Shown: positions 48,259 through 56,504 of the stretch, one piece after another
How the letters are laid out: every line of letters begins with the position of its first letter
How positions within the stretch are numbered: position 1 is the first letter of the stretch
Assembly (NCBI GenBank): GCA_037044955.1
Contig: JBAOHX010000002.1
Location: 186,001-250,000, forward strand
DNA: 64,000 nt
Source of the DNA: JAJXWB01 sp037044955
GTDB taxonomy: Bacteria > Pseudomonadota > Alphaproteobacteria > Rhizobiales > Beijerinckiaceae
Direction of reading: 5' to 3'
The notes under the pieces: generated by a model
Databases searched by the model: none
What the model saw: only the letters and a program-made list of their open reading frames with translations
What the model was told of the DNA's origin: nothing
Program-made: the position numbers and the translations under genes

Positions 48259-49239
48259 ATGGACATGTCGCCGAACGCTGGCTGGCTGGCCCTGGCCAAA
48301 TATCCGCGCCTCGCGGCGCTGGCGGAGCGCGCGCGCGACCTGCCGCCGGTTTGTGCGGCGGTCGTCCACCCCTGCGACGTCGCCTCGCTCGCCGGCGCGC
48401 TGGAGGCGCGCGATCTCGGCATGATCGAACCCGTGCTGATCGGGCCGCGCCGCAAGATTTAGGCGACGGCGGAAGCCGCCGGCCTCTCGCTCGACGGGCT
48501 CTCGATCGAGGACGCGCCGCATTCCCACGCCGCCGCCGAGCGCGCCGTCGAAATGGTGCGCGCCGGCGCCGCCCATGCGATCATGAAGGGGTCGCTGCAC
48601 ACGGACGAGGTGATGGGCGCGATCGTGCGCGAGGAGTTCGGGCTCAAGACCGAGCGGCGCATCTCGCACATTTTCGTCATCGACGCGCCGCTCTACCCCA
48701 AGCTCATCCTGGTCAGCGACGCGGCGGTGAACATCGCGCCCGATCTTCTCGCCAAGCGCGACATCGCGCAGAACGCCATCGATCTCGCGCGCGCCATCGG
48801 CGTCGGGAAGCCGAAGGTCGCCATCCTCTCGGCGGTCGAAACGGTGACGCCGAAAATTCCGTCGACGGTGGAGGCGGCCGCGCTCTGCAAGATGGCCGAC
48901 CGCGGGCAGATTTCCGGCGGCGTTCTCGATGGGCCGCTCGCCTTCGACAACGCCATCTCGCGCGACGCCGCTGCGGCGAAAGGCATCGTGTCGGACGTGG
49001 CGGGCGACGCCGATGTGCTGATCGTTCCCGATCTCGAGGCCGGCAATATCCTCGCCAAGCAACTCGTGTTCCTGGCCGGCGCGGAGGATGCGGGCCTGGT
49101 GCTCGGCGCGCGCTGCCCGGTCATCGTGACGAGCCGCGCCGACAGCCCGGCCGCGCGCATCGCCTCCGTCGCGCTGGCGCAGCTCTACGCGCACTGGATG
49201 GAGCGACAGGCGGCGGCGAAGCTCGCGGCGGGAGAGTGA
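48259..49239 (+). CDS. Phosphate acetyl/butyryltransferase, interrupted by an in-frame TAG (48460-48462)
   Basis: Read across the stop, this is a 325-residue phosphotransacylase: ALAKYPRLAALAERARDLPP, VVHPCDVASLAGALEARDLG and GMIEPVLIGPRRKI before the TAG, then ATAEAAGLSLDGLSIED, AAHAIMKGSLHTDEVM, DAPLYPKLILVSDAAVNIAP and GDADVLIVPDLEAGNILAKQ after it. The frame is unchanged on both sides, so a single base change (for example GAG or CAG to TAG) explains it. The enzyme moves acyl groups between CoA and phosphate. It is either a pseudogene, a sequence error, or two pieces. No acetate or butyrate kinase gene is adjacent. Confidence 0.8.
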
Positions 49240-49242
49240 CGC

Positions 49243-49278
49243 CGCATCCGGGCGGCCTGCGGCCGCCCGGGATGGCGG
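49243..49278. terminator. Strong GC hairpin between convergent genes
   Basis: The sequence CATCCGGGCGGCC folds on GGCCGCCCGGGATG with a TGC loop just after the phosphotransacylase stop (49239) and before the CoA-transferase stop (49285). There is no clear T-run, so it may act as a bidirectional weak terminator or RNA-stabilising hairpin. Confidence 0.45.
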
Positions 49279-49284
49279 CTTCCA

Positions 49285-51291
49285 TTATCCCCGTCCGCTC
49301 TCGATCTCCTTCAGACCTTTTTCCGCTTCGTCGGCGCTCTCGTAGATGTGCGGGGCGACGCCGCGTCCGCTGAGCGCGTCGCCGAGCTTCATGCGCAGGA
49401 AGCCCGAGGTCGTATAGCGCGTGACGTCGGCGTAATAGGTATCCATCAGCCCGCGCACCATGGCCGAATAGGCGTCGAGCAATTCAGGCTCAATCGTGAA
49501 ATTGTCGTAGTTGACGATGGCGTAGACGCGCTTTCCCACATCCTTCAACCTTTCCACCACGATCGCGTGAATGCGCGCGACATCCTCCTCGCCGCGCACC
49601 GAAAAGCGTTCGAGATTGACGAAGAAATGATTGGTCGCGGCGTCGTAGACGAAGCGCTGTTCGAGCGGGATCGACAGCATCAGTTCCCGCAGGCCCATCG
49701 GCTCGGCGGCGAAAATGCGCGCCTCCATGAGGCGCGGCGGGCGCGGCATGAGCGGCCTGAAATCCATCTTCGCGAGAATGTCGCGTTCGAGATCGACGCC
49801 GGGCGCGATTTCGGTCAGTTCCATGCCGTCGGGCGTCAGGCGGAAAACGCAGCGTTCGGTGACGTAGAGAATGGTCTTGCCCTGCTTGCGCGCGACGTCG
49901 CCCGAGAAGGTGACATGCTCGACCTTGTCGACGAACTTGCGGATGTCGCCGTCCTTCGTGATCGTCAGCTTTCCGTCGCGGCATGAGACGGAGAGGTCGC
50001 CGGCGACGAAGGTGCCGACGAACACGACCTTCTTCGCGTTCTGGCTGATGTTGATGAAGCCGCCGGCGCCGGCGAGGCGCGGCCCGAATTTCGAGACGTT
50101 GAGGGAGCCGCTGCTGTCGGCCTGCGCGAGGCCGAGAAAGGCGACGTCGAGTCCGCCGCCGTCGTAGAAGTCGAACTGATAGGGCTGGTCGATCACGGCC
50201 TGCGTGTTGATCGCCGCGCCGAAATCCATGCCGCTCGCTGGAATGCCGCCGATGACGCCGGGTTCGGCGGTCAGCGTGATGAGATCGGCGACCTTCTCCT
50301 CATTGGCGATGGCCGCGACGCCCTCGGGCATGCCGATGCCGAGATTGACGACGCTGTTGGGTTCGAGTTCGAGCGCCGCGCGCCGCGCGATGATCTTTCG
50401 CGCGCCATCGGCCATCGGCGGCAGGGAGCCGGCGCGCGCGCGAATTTCGGCGGAATAGGCGGGATTGTACGGCGTTGCGAACGTCTGCCAGTGGTTTTCC
50501 GGCTTGGACACGACGACGCAATCGACCAGCACGCCCGGCACTTTCACCTGGCGCGGATTGAGCGAGCCGCTTTCGGCGACGCGCTCGACCTGCGCGATGA
50601 CGATGCCGCCGGAGTTTCGCGCAGCCATCGCGATGGCCAGCGCTTCGAGCGTCAGCGCCTCCTTCTCCATCGTCAGGTTGCCGTCGGGATCGCCCGTCGT
50701 CGCGCGGACGATACCGACGTGGATGGGGAAACATTTGTAGAAAAGATAGTCTTCGCCATCGATCGGCATGAGGCGCACGATGTCATCTGTTGTGCGTGCG
50801 TTGAGCTTGCCGCCACCGTTGCGCGGATCGACGAACGTGCCGAGGCCGACGCGCGTGATGTGACCCGGCCGATGCGCGGCAATGTCGCGGAAGAGATGCG
50901 TGATGACGCCCTGCGGCAGGTTGTAGGCCTCGATCTGGTTCTCCACCGCCAGATGCTGCAGCTTCGGCACGAGGCCCCAATGCCCGCCGACGATCTTCTT
51001 CACGAGGCCGGCATGGGCGAGATGATTGAGGCCGCGCTCCTTGCCGTCGCCCTGGCCCGCCGCATAGACGAGCGTGAGATCGCGCGGATGGCCGGCTTTC
51101 GAGGCCTCCTCGTCGTTGGCGCCGAGAAAGCGCTGCTCGAGCGCGATCGCGATCTCCTCGGCAAAGCCGATACCGACGAAACCGCCGGTCGCCACCGTGT
51201 CGCCGTCGCGGATGAGTTTCACCGCATCCGCGGCGGAGACGACCTTGCCCTTCTCGTCGCGTTTCAGAAAGGGAAGGGCGGGGTGTTCCAT
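49285..51291 (-). CDS. Acyl-CoA:acetate/3-ketoacid CoA-transferase (fused subunits, propionate CoA-transferase type)
   Basis: The 668-residue protein (start MEHPALPFLKRDEKGKVVSA) carries both CoA-transferase halves: ADAVKLIRDGDTVATGGFVG and GLVKKIVGGHWGLVPKLQHL, then ALELEPNSVVNLGIGMPEGV with the catalytic Glu323, and GGIPASGMDFGAAINTQAVI. It forms an enzyme-CoA thioester on Glu and exchanges CoA between short acids and acetate. The C-terminus has an extension of about 130 residues (EPMGLRELMLSIPLEQRF onwards) as in other alphaproteobacterial members. It is convergent with the phosphotransacylase gene, hinting at a shared short-chain acid pathway. Confidence 0.9.
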   Translation of the reverse strand: MEHPALPFLKRDEKGKVVSAADAVKLIRDGDTVATGGFVGIGFAEEIAIALEQRFLGANDEEASKAGHPRDLTLVYAAGQGDGKERGLNHLAHAGLVKKIVGGHWGLVPKLQHLAVENQIEAYNLPQGVITHLFRDIAAHRPGHITRVGLGTFVDPRNGGGKLNARTTDDIVRLMPIDGEDYLFYKCFPIHVGIVRATTGDPDGNLTMEKEALTLEALAIAMAARNSGGIVIAQVERVAESGSLNPRQVKVPGVLVDCVVVSKPENHWQTFATPYNPAYSAEIRARAGSLPPMADGARKIIARRAALELEPNSVVNLGIGMPEGVAAIANEEKVADLITLTAEPGVIGGIPASGMDFGAAINTQAVIDQPYQFDFYDGGGLDVAFLGLAQADSSGSLNVSKFGPRLAGAGGFINISQNAKKVVFVGTFVAGDLSVSCRDGKLTITKDGDIRKFVDKVEHVTFSGDVARKQGKTILYVTERCVFRLTPDGMELTEIAPGVDLERDILAKMDFRPLMPRPPRLMEARIFAAEPMGLRELMLSIPLEQRFVYDAATNHFFVNLERFSVRGEEDVARIHAIVVERLKDVGKRVYAIVNYDNFTIEPELLDAYSAMVRGLMDTYYADVTRYTTSGFLRMKLGDALSGRGVAPHIYESADEAEKGLKEIESGRG

Positions 51292-51307
51292 CTGTCGCTC
51301 CGCTCGC

Positions 51308-51895
51308 TCAGGCGGCGCGCAACGCCTCCTCGACGAAATCCAGCCGATCCTGCCCGAAGAACATGTGATCGCCAACAAAGGTGGTGGGCGCGCCGAACAC
51401 GCCGCGCGCGACCGCCTCCTCGGTCGTGGCCTTCAGCCGGTCCTTGGCCGGTTGCGATTCCGCCTTCGCCATGAAGTCGGCGGGATCGAAGCCCGCCGCT
51501 TTCAACACGCCGGCGGCCGTGGGCAGATCGTTCATGTTCTTGCCGTCGATCCACATCGCCTTGAACATGGCGTCGACATAGGGACGAAACTGCGGCGTTC
51601 CCTCGAAGGCGGCGGCGCCGCGCATCATCACGAGCGTATTCACGGGAAAGAACGGATTGCGGTTGAACTCGACGCCATAGCGCCTGGCGAAGCGCGCGAG
51701 GTCCGCGTTCATCCACTTGCCCTTGGCCGGCACCATCGCGGGCGACGCGTTGCCCGTCGCCTTGAACACGCCGCCGAGCAGCATCGGCCGCCAGACGATT
51801 TCCGCGCCCGTGCGCTTGGCGATGCCGTCCATCTGCGTATAGGCGAGATAGGAGGCCGGCGAACCGAAATCGAAGAAAAATTCCGCGCGCTTCAC
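51308..51895 (-). CDS. 2-hydroxychromene-2-carboxylate isomerase / DsbA-like (kappa GST family)
   Basis: The start preferred is the GTG at 51895 (MKRAEFFFDFGSPASYLAYT), which has GGGAG eight bases upstream; an ATG at 51928 would add 11 residues. The 195-residue protein has the kappa-class thioredoxin fold with the Ser of FGSPASYL in place of the DsbA cysteine, WRPMLLGGVFKATGN, KWMNADLARFARRYGVEFN, and GVFGAPTTFVGDHMFFGQDR near the end. Such enzymes use glutathione to isomerise naphthalene or related ring compounds, but many copies have no assigned substrate. It sits 16 bases downstream of the CoA-transferase start on the same strand. Confidence 0.87.
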   Translation of the reverse strand: MKRAEFFFDFGSPASYLAYTQMDGIAKRTGAEIVWRPMLLGGVFKATGNASPAMVPAKGKWMNADLARFARRYGVEFNRNPFFPVNTLVMMRGAAAFEGTPQFRPYVDAMFKAMWIDGKNMNDLPTAAGVLKAAGFDPADFMAKAESQPAKDRLKATTEEAVARGVFGAPTTFVGDHMFFGQDRLDFVEEALRAA

Positions 51896-51974
51896 TGTCT
51901 TGCTCCCGATATCTGTAATTGCATCCATCTCATGCTACGCTGAACCCGTCGGGGAAAGAAAGTGGGAGTCCTCA

Positions 51975-52700
51975 ATGGGCAAGGGCGCTGTTCTGGTGAT
52001 TGGCGCGGGCGATGCGACTGGCGGCGCGATAGCGCGGCGTTTCGCGCGCGAGGGATTGGTGTGCTGTCCGGTTAGGCGCAATGCCGACAAGCTCGAACCG
52101 CTCGTCGCCGCCATCCGCGCGGACGGTTTCGAGGCGCGACCCTTCGGCGTCGACGCGCGCGACGAGGAGCAGATGGTCGCGCTCGTCGCCGAGATCGAGC
52201 GCGATATCGGCCCGATCGAGGCCGCCGTCTTCAACATCGGCGCCAACGTGCGCTTTTCCATCGGCGAGACGACGTCGCGCGTCTATCGCAAGGTTTGGGA
52301 AATGGCTGCTTTCTCCGGCTTCCTGATGGGGCGCGAAGTATCGCGGCCGATGGTCGCGCGCGGGCGCGGCACGATCATCTTCACAGGCGCGACGGCGAGC
52401 ATGCGTGGCGGCGCGGGCTTCTCGGCCTTCGCCGGCGCCAAATTCGCGCTACGCGCGCTGGCGCAGAGCATGGCGCGGGAACTGGGCCCCAAGGGCGTGC
52501 ATGTCGTCCATTCCATCATCGACGGCGCCATCGACACGGCCTTCATCCGCGACAATTTTCCCGAGCGCTACAAGCTGAAGGCGGAGGGCGGCATTCTCGA
52601 TCCGGACGCGATCGCCGACGCTTATTGGGCCGTGCACACGCAGCCGCGCAGCGCCTGGACGCACGAGTTCGACCTGAGGCCGTGGATGGAGACGTTCTGA
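51975..52700 (+). CDS. SDR family protein with missing catalytic Ser and Tyr
   Basis: The 241-residue protein (start MGKGAVLVIGAGDATGGAIA, GGGAG before it) has the Rossmann fold of short-chain dehydrogenases: a Gly-rich start, NIGAN in FNIGANVRFSI, FTGATASMRGGAGFSAF and GAKFALRALAQSMAREL. At the active site the Ser is Ala139 and the Tyr is Phe152 (FAGAK); Lys156 remains. It probably does not reduce ketones in the usual way and may be a structural or binding partner. It starts 80 bases from the divergent isomerase gene. Confidence 0.82.
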   Translation: MGKGAVLVIGAGDATGGAIARRFAREGLVCCPVRRNADKLEPLVAAIRADGFEARPFGVDARDEEQMVALVAEIERDIGPIEAAVFNIGANVRFSIGETTSRVYRKVWEMAAFSGFLMGREVSRPMVARGRGTIIFTGATASMRGGAGFSAFAGAKFALRALAQSMARELGPKGVHVVHSIIDGAIDTAFIRDNFPERYKLKAEGGILDPDAIADAYWAVHTQPRSAWTHEFDLRPWMETF

Positions 52701-52701
52701 T

Positions 52702-53742
52702 TTAGGACTTGTCGTCGAGGCCGAGCGTGCGCATGGCGCCCGCCGCGCCGTTGGCGCCGGCCTTGCCCGGCTGACCGGGCGGGCCCGATGGCCCCCGCGC
52801 GCCCGCCTGTCCGTCGCCCATGCACAGGCCCGCGGGCGCGCCGCCCGCGCCGCCCGGCCCGCCTTCGCCGCCGGGGCCGCCGGGGCCTGCCGCGCCGCCC
52901 GGCCCGCCCTCGGCCGCAAATTCGATGTGGCTGGCCGCCTCCGACGGATCCTTGGCGAAAATCGTGAACTGTCCGCCCGCGCCGCCGCTTGCGCCATCGC
53001 CGCCGTCGCCGCCCTTCGCGCCTTGTCCGCCTGCGGCGCCTGCGCTCGCGGACTTCACGCAACGCTCGGCGGCGGAGACGGCGTCGGCGCCCTTCGCGCC
53101 CGCCGCGCCGGGACCGCCCGGGCGTCCCGGCTGGCCCGCCGCGCCCGGCTGCCCGCCGAGATCGACGCGCAGAACGCCGGAAATTTTTCCGTGCACGCGA
53201 AGGCGCACCTTGCCGGCCTCGCGCCCTGCGCCCTGCGCCGGCGGCTTTTCGCCCGGCAGAAAGGCGCGGATTTCGCCATTCTCGATGACGAGCGTCTCGA
53301 CCTCGATGTCGAGGTCGGCGCCGTGCGTGACGAGGGTGGAGTCGCGCAACGTCAGCCTGGACGTCGCAATGCGCGCCGGCTTGTCGGCATCGAAGACGAG
53401 CGTCGCGCCGTCGACCATGAGCGCGGGACGCTGCCGCAACTCGTCGATGCGCATCATCGCGGCGCGCTCGGTCGCCGGCTCCTGCAAGGCGGCCGGAATT
53501 TTCGCCGCGCTCTGCGCCCAGTTGGAGCGGTCGACGCGCTCGACGGCGGTCGAGGCCGCCGGCAGAAACCCCGGCTTGCCGGTCATGCGCGCAAGAAAAC
53601 GCGCGGCGAAGGGCGGGTAGCGATAATAGGCGGCGGAGCCGAACAGAAGCGCCGCGCCGGCGACGATCACGATCAGCGCGGTCGCGGTTTCGGCCAGACG
53701 CCGCGAACGGGCGGTTGCTTCCTGTTGTTCGGTAAAAGTCAC
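52702..53742 (-). CDS. Membrane-anchored collagen-like Gly-X-Y repeat protein
   Basis: The 346-residue protein (MTFTEQQEATARSRRLAETA) has one transmembrane helix (about 21-38, ALIVIVAGAALLFGSAA), a periplasmic region of about 150 residues with beta-rich, polymer-binding-like stretches (MVDGATLVFDADKPARIATS), and from about residue 196 collagen-type repeats: GGQPGAAGQPGRPGGPG, GGQGAKGGDGGDGASGG, GGPGGAAGPGGPGGEGG, GPSGPPGQPGKAGANG. Two or three spacer breaks interrupt them. Gly-X-Y runs form triple helices, so a trimeric cell-envelope fibre is likely. Its role is unknown. The gene ends on the opposite strand to the SDR gene, with one base between the two stops. Confidence 0.78.
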   Translation of the reverse strand: MTFTEQQEATARSRRLAETATALIVIVAGAALLFGSAAYYRYPPFAARFLARMTGKPGFLPAASTAVERVDRSNWAQSAAKIPAALQEPATERAAMMRIDELRQRPALMVDGATLVFDADKPARIATSRLTLRDSTLVTHGADLDIEVETLVIENGEIRAFLPGEKPPAQGAGREAGKVRLRVHGKISGVLRVDLGGQPGAAGQPGRPGGPGAAGAKGADAVSAAERCVKSASAGAAGGQGAKGGDGGDGASGGAGGQFTIFAKDPSEAASHIEFAAEGGPGGAAGPGGPGGEGGPGGAGGAPAGLCMGDGQAGARGPSGPPGQPGKAGANGAAGAMRTLGLDDKS

Positions 53743-53852
53743 CTGGTCGACCGTCGTGCCCGGAGCGCTTGTGTGCCCCGCGGAACCGCGCCTAGCATTG
53801 CGGGACGCTCCATGACCAGTAAATTCGAGCGAAATTGCGCCGGAGCGCCGTC

Positions 53853-54899
53853 ATGTCCATCCTGTCCGTCCTCGACCTGTCCTTCGTGACCGAGGCGACG
53901 CCGCCCTCGGCGTCGCTCGCCAATTCGGTCGATCTCGCGATCCTCGCGGACGAACTCGGCTACGCGCGCTACTGGGTCGCGGAACATCACAGTCTCGCCT
54001 CGGTCGCCTCCAGCGCGCCGGAGGTCATCATCGCGCGCATCGCCGCCGCCACGCGCCGCATCCGCGTCGGCGCAGGCGGCGTCATGCTGCCGAACCACGC
54101 GCCCCTGATGGTGGCCGAGCGCTTCCGCACGCTCGAAGCCTTCTTTCCCGGCCGCATCGACCTGGGCCTCGGGCGCGCGCCCGGAACGGACCAGACCACG
54201 GCCTATGCGCTGCGCCGCCACAACACGCAGGGCCAGGACCCGGAGCAGGATTTCCTCGAACGGCTGCAGGAGCTGATCCTGTGGGACACCGGCGACTTTC
54301 CGGCCTCGCATCCGTTCAAGCGGATCGCGGTCATGCCGAACGACGTGCGGCTGCCGCCGATCTTCCTCTTGGGGTCCAGCGACTACAGCGCGGATCTGTC
54401 GGCGCAGATCGGCATGGGCTTCGCCTTCGCGCATCATTTTGCGAGTTACGACGCGACCGCGGCGCTCACGGCCTATCGCGCGCGCTTCCAGCCATCGGCG
54501 TGGCGTTCGACGCCCTATGCCATATTGGCTGTCGCGGTTGTCGCGGCCGACAGCGAGACGGAGGCCGAGAGGCTCGCGGCCAGCGCCGATCTCAACTGGC
54601 TGCGTCGCGCGCGCGGCGAATATCGCCCCCTGCCGAGCCCGGAGGAGGCGCTCGCCGCGCCGGTGTCCGAGCGCGAACGCGCCGCGGCGCAGAAGCATCG
54701 CCGGCAATTGTTCGTGGGAACGCCGGCCATGGTGAAAGCGCGGCTCGACGAATTGGCGGCGGCGACGCAAGCCGATGAAATCATGATAACCTCGCCCATA
54801 TACGACCATGCGGCGCGCAAGCGCTCGTATGAACTGATGGCGAAAGAATATGCGATCGCGCCCATCGGGAGCGCGGCGGGACAGGCGAGGGAGCGATAG
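53853..54899 (+). CDS. LLM class flavin-dependent oxidoreductase
   Basis: The 348-residue protein (start MSILSVLDLSFVTEATPPSA) is a luciferase-like barrel: ADELGYARYWVAEHHSLASV, IIARIAAATRRIRVGAGGVM, MVAERFRTLEAFFPGRIDLG and LGRAPGTDQTTAYALRR. The WVAEHH motif is that of the YhbW-like subgroup of F420/FMN-dependent monooxygenase-like enzymes. Its stop is directly followed by the ATG of the next gene, with no gap, so the two, and the third gene, are probably one operon. Substrate unknown. Confidence 0.9.
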   Translation: MSILSVLDLSFVTEATPPSASLANSVDLAILADELGYARYWVAEHHSLASVASSAPEVIIARIAAATRRIRVGAGGVMLPNHAPLMVAERFRTLEAFFPGRIDLGLGRAPGTDQTTAYALRRHNTQGQDPEQDFLERLQELILWDTGDFPASHPFKRIAVMPNDVRLPPIFLLGSSDYSADLSAQIGMGFAFAHHFASYDATAALTAYRARFQPSAWRSTPYAILAVAVVAADSETEAERLAASADLNWLRRARGEYRPLPSPEEALAAPVSERERAAAQKHRRQLFVGTPAMVKARLDELAAATQADEIMITSPIYDHAARKRSYELMAKEYAIAPIGSAAGQARER

Positions 54900-55304
54900 A
54901 TGAGGCCGCAGACGATCGAAAACTGGCACCGGCTCGTCGAGACGCGCGACCCGCGCGGGCTCGCCGACATTCTGACCGACGATGTCGTCTTCGAATCGCC
55001 GGTCGTGCATACGCCGCAGGTCGGCAAGGCGATCACCACGAAGTATCTCGCATCCGCCCTCGTCGTGCTCAACAACGAGCATTTCCACTATGTCGGCGAA
55101 TGGTTCGGGCCCTCGTCCGGCGTTCTGGAATTCGCGACAGAGGTCAACGGCGTCAAGATCAACGGCGTCGATATCATCACGTGGAACGCGGACAATCGCA
55201 TCACGCATTTCAAGGTGATGGTGCGGCCGCTGAAGGCGGTGAACATGCTGCACCAGATGATGGCGGCGCAACTCGTCGCGCAAGCCCCTGCTTCTGCCGG
55301 CTGA
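54900..55304 (+). CDS. NTF2-like (SnoaL-type) family protein
   Basis: The 134-residue protein (MRPQTIENWHRLVETRDPRG) starts directly at the stop of the flavin enzyme. It has the cone-shaped NTF2 fold: LADILTDDVVFESPVVHTPQ, FHYVGEWFGPSSGVLEFATE and INGVDIITWNADNRITHFKV with the typical WNxD..I..F.V end, then VRPLKAVNMLHQMMAAQLV. Members bind or isomerise small hydrophobic molecules. In this triad it may be a binding partner of the oxidoreductase. Function is not shown by the sequence. Confidence 0.85.
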   Translation: MRPQTIENWHRLVETRDPRGLADILTDDVVFESPVVHTPQVGKAITTKYLASALVVLNNEHFHYVGEWFGPSSGVLEFATEVNGVKINGVDIITWNADNRITHFKVMVRPLKAVNMLHQMMAAQLVAQAPASAG

Positions 55305-55311
55305 GGCGGGC

Positions 55312-56283
55312 ATGGCCGAGCGCCTTCCCACGATACCTTTCGAGCTGCAGCCGCGGCAGAAGAATCTCGGCTTCGATCTCGACCGCGCGCTTGCCGGCAT
55401 CGTCAGCGTCAAGGCGATCGCGCCCGACGACGCTTTCACGGCGCGGTCGCTCGGCACGGAACGGTTGGGACATGGCGTCGTGATCCGCCAGTCCGGCCTC
55501 GTTCTGACGGTCGGCTATCTCATCATCGAGGCGCAGGAGGTCTGGCTGCGCACGATCGACGGGCGCGTGGTCGCGGGCCATGCGCTCGCCTACGACCAGG
55601 AGACGGGCTTCGGCCTCGTGCAGGCCATGGCCTCGCTCGACCTGCCCGTGCTGCCGTTCGGGGCGAGCCGCAAGGTGGCGCCGGGCGACAGCCTGATCAT
55701 CGCCGGATCCGGCGGGCGCGAGGCGACGCTCGCGGCGACCTGCGTCGGCCGCCAGCCTTTCGCCGGCTATTGGGAATACTGGATCGCGGAAGCGATCATG
55801 ACCGCGCCTGCGCATCCGTTCTGGGGCGGCGCGGCGGCGATCGACGAGCACGGCCGGCTTGCCGGCGTCGCGTCGTTGCAGGTGGAGGCCGGCGACGCCA
55901 AGTCGAGCCAGAGCCTCAACATGGTCATACCGATCGACCTGCTGCCGCCGGTGCTCGACGATCTCGTCAAATACGGCCGGCCGAACAGGCCGGCGCGCCC
56001 GTGGCTCGGCATCTACGCGACGGAGCTCGGCGAGCGCGTCGTGATCGCGGGCGTCGCCGACGACGGCCCGGCCGAGCAGGCGGGCGTCGAGATCGGCGAC
56101 ATTCTGATCGCGGTCGCCGGCGAGAAGGCGACCGCGCTCGGCGATGTCTGGCGGCGCATATGGGCGCAGGGGCCGGCCGGCGTCGAAATTCCGCTGCTGA
56201 TCGAACGGCAGGACCGCGTTCTGGAAGTGCGGATCAAGTCCGCCGACCGCCTGCTTTTCACGCGCGCGCGGGTGATTTACTGA
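55312..56283 (+). CDS. DegP/HtrA-like protein with PDZ domain, catalytic triad lost
   Basis: The 323-residue protein (MAERLPTIPFELQPRQKNLG) has a trypsin-like S1C fold (residues about 20-200) and a C-terminal PDZ domain (WLGIYATELGERVVIAGVAD, GPAEQAGVEIGDILIAVAGE). The triad is gone: Tyr69 sits where His belongs (LTVGYLI), Gly99 for Asp (YDQETGFG) and Trp171 for Ser (HPFWGGAA, in place of GNSGG). No signal peptide or membrane segment is seen, so it may be cytoplasmic. It starts seven bases after the NTF2-like gene and is likely a binding or chaperone-like protein. Confidence 0.83.
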   Translation: MAERLPTIPFELQPRQKNLGFDLDRALAGIVSVKAIAPDDAFTARSLGTERLGHGVVIRQSGLVLTVGYLIIEAQEVWLRTIDGRVVAGHALAYDQETGFGLVQAMASLDLPVLPFGASRKVAPGDSLIIAGSGGREATLAATCVGRQPFAGYWEYWIAEAIMTAPAHPFWGGAAAIDEHGRLAGVASLQVEAGDAKSSQSLNMVIPIDLLPPVLDDLVKYGRPNRPARPWLGIYATELGERVVIAGVADDGPAEQAGVEIGDILIAVAGEKATALGDVWRRIWAQGPAGVEIPLLIERQDRVLEVRIKSADRLLFTRARVIY

Positions 56284-56312
56284 GGGCGTAGTGACGAGGT
56301 AGAATTGCGTCG

Positions 56313-56469
56313 CCGTCATTGCGAGGAGCTCAGGTGAAACCGCAACGCGGTTTCACCTGTAGCGACGCGGCAATCCATCCCCGCGTCTGGATCAAGTTTC
56401 GGTGGATGGATTGCTTCGCTCTCAGACGAAATCGGCAACAGCCGATTTCTGTCGGGCTCGCAATGACGG
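56313..56469. repeat. Composite intergenic palindromes
   Basis: It opens CCGTCATTGCGAGG and ends with the inverted GCAATGACGG. Inside, CAGGTGAAACCGC (56331-56343) pairs perfectly with 56347-56359 around AAC, and GAAATCGGC is paired with GCCGATTTC around AACA. The pattern of a fixed outer end with variable inner stems is the same as in the other repeat pairs. It lies between the DegP-like gene and the convergent MATE gene. Confidence 0.72.
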
Positions 56470-56504
56470 AATTGTTTCCGCCTAATGTTTGACCGCTCCA
56501 GCTC

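Noticed and set aside
52702..53742. The Gly-rich protein as a mere artefact of GC-rich sequence
   Set aside because: Not accepted as an artefact: the frame has a clear transmembrane helix, a non-repetitive middle domain, and regular Gly-X-Y spacing with varied codons. The opposite strand has open frames too, but they lack any such order.
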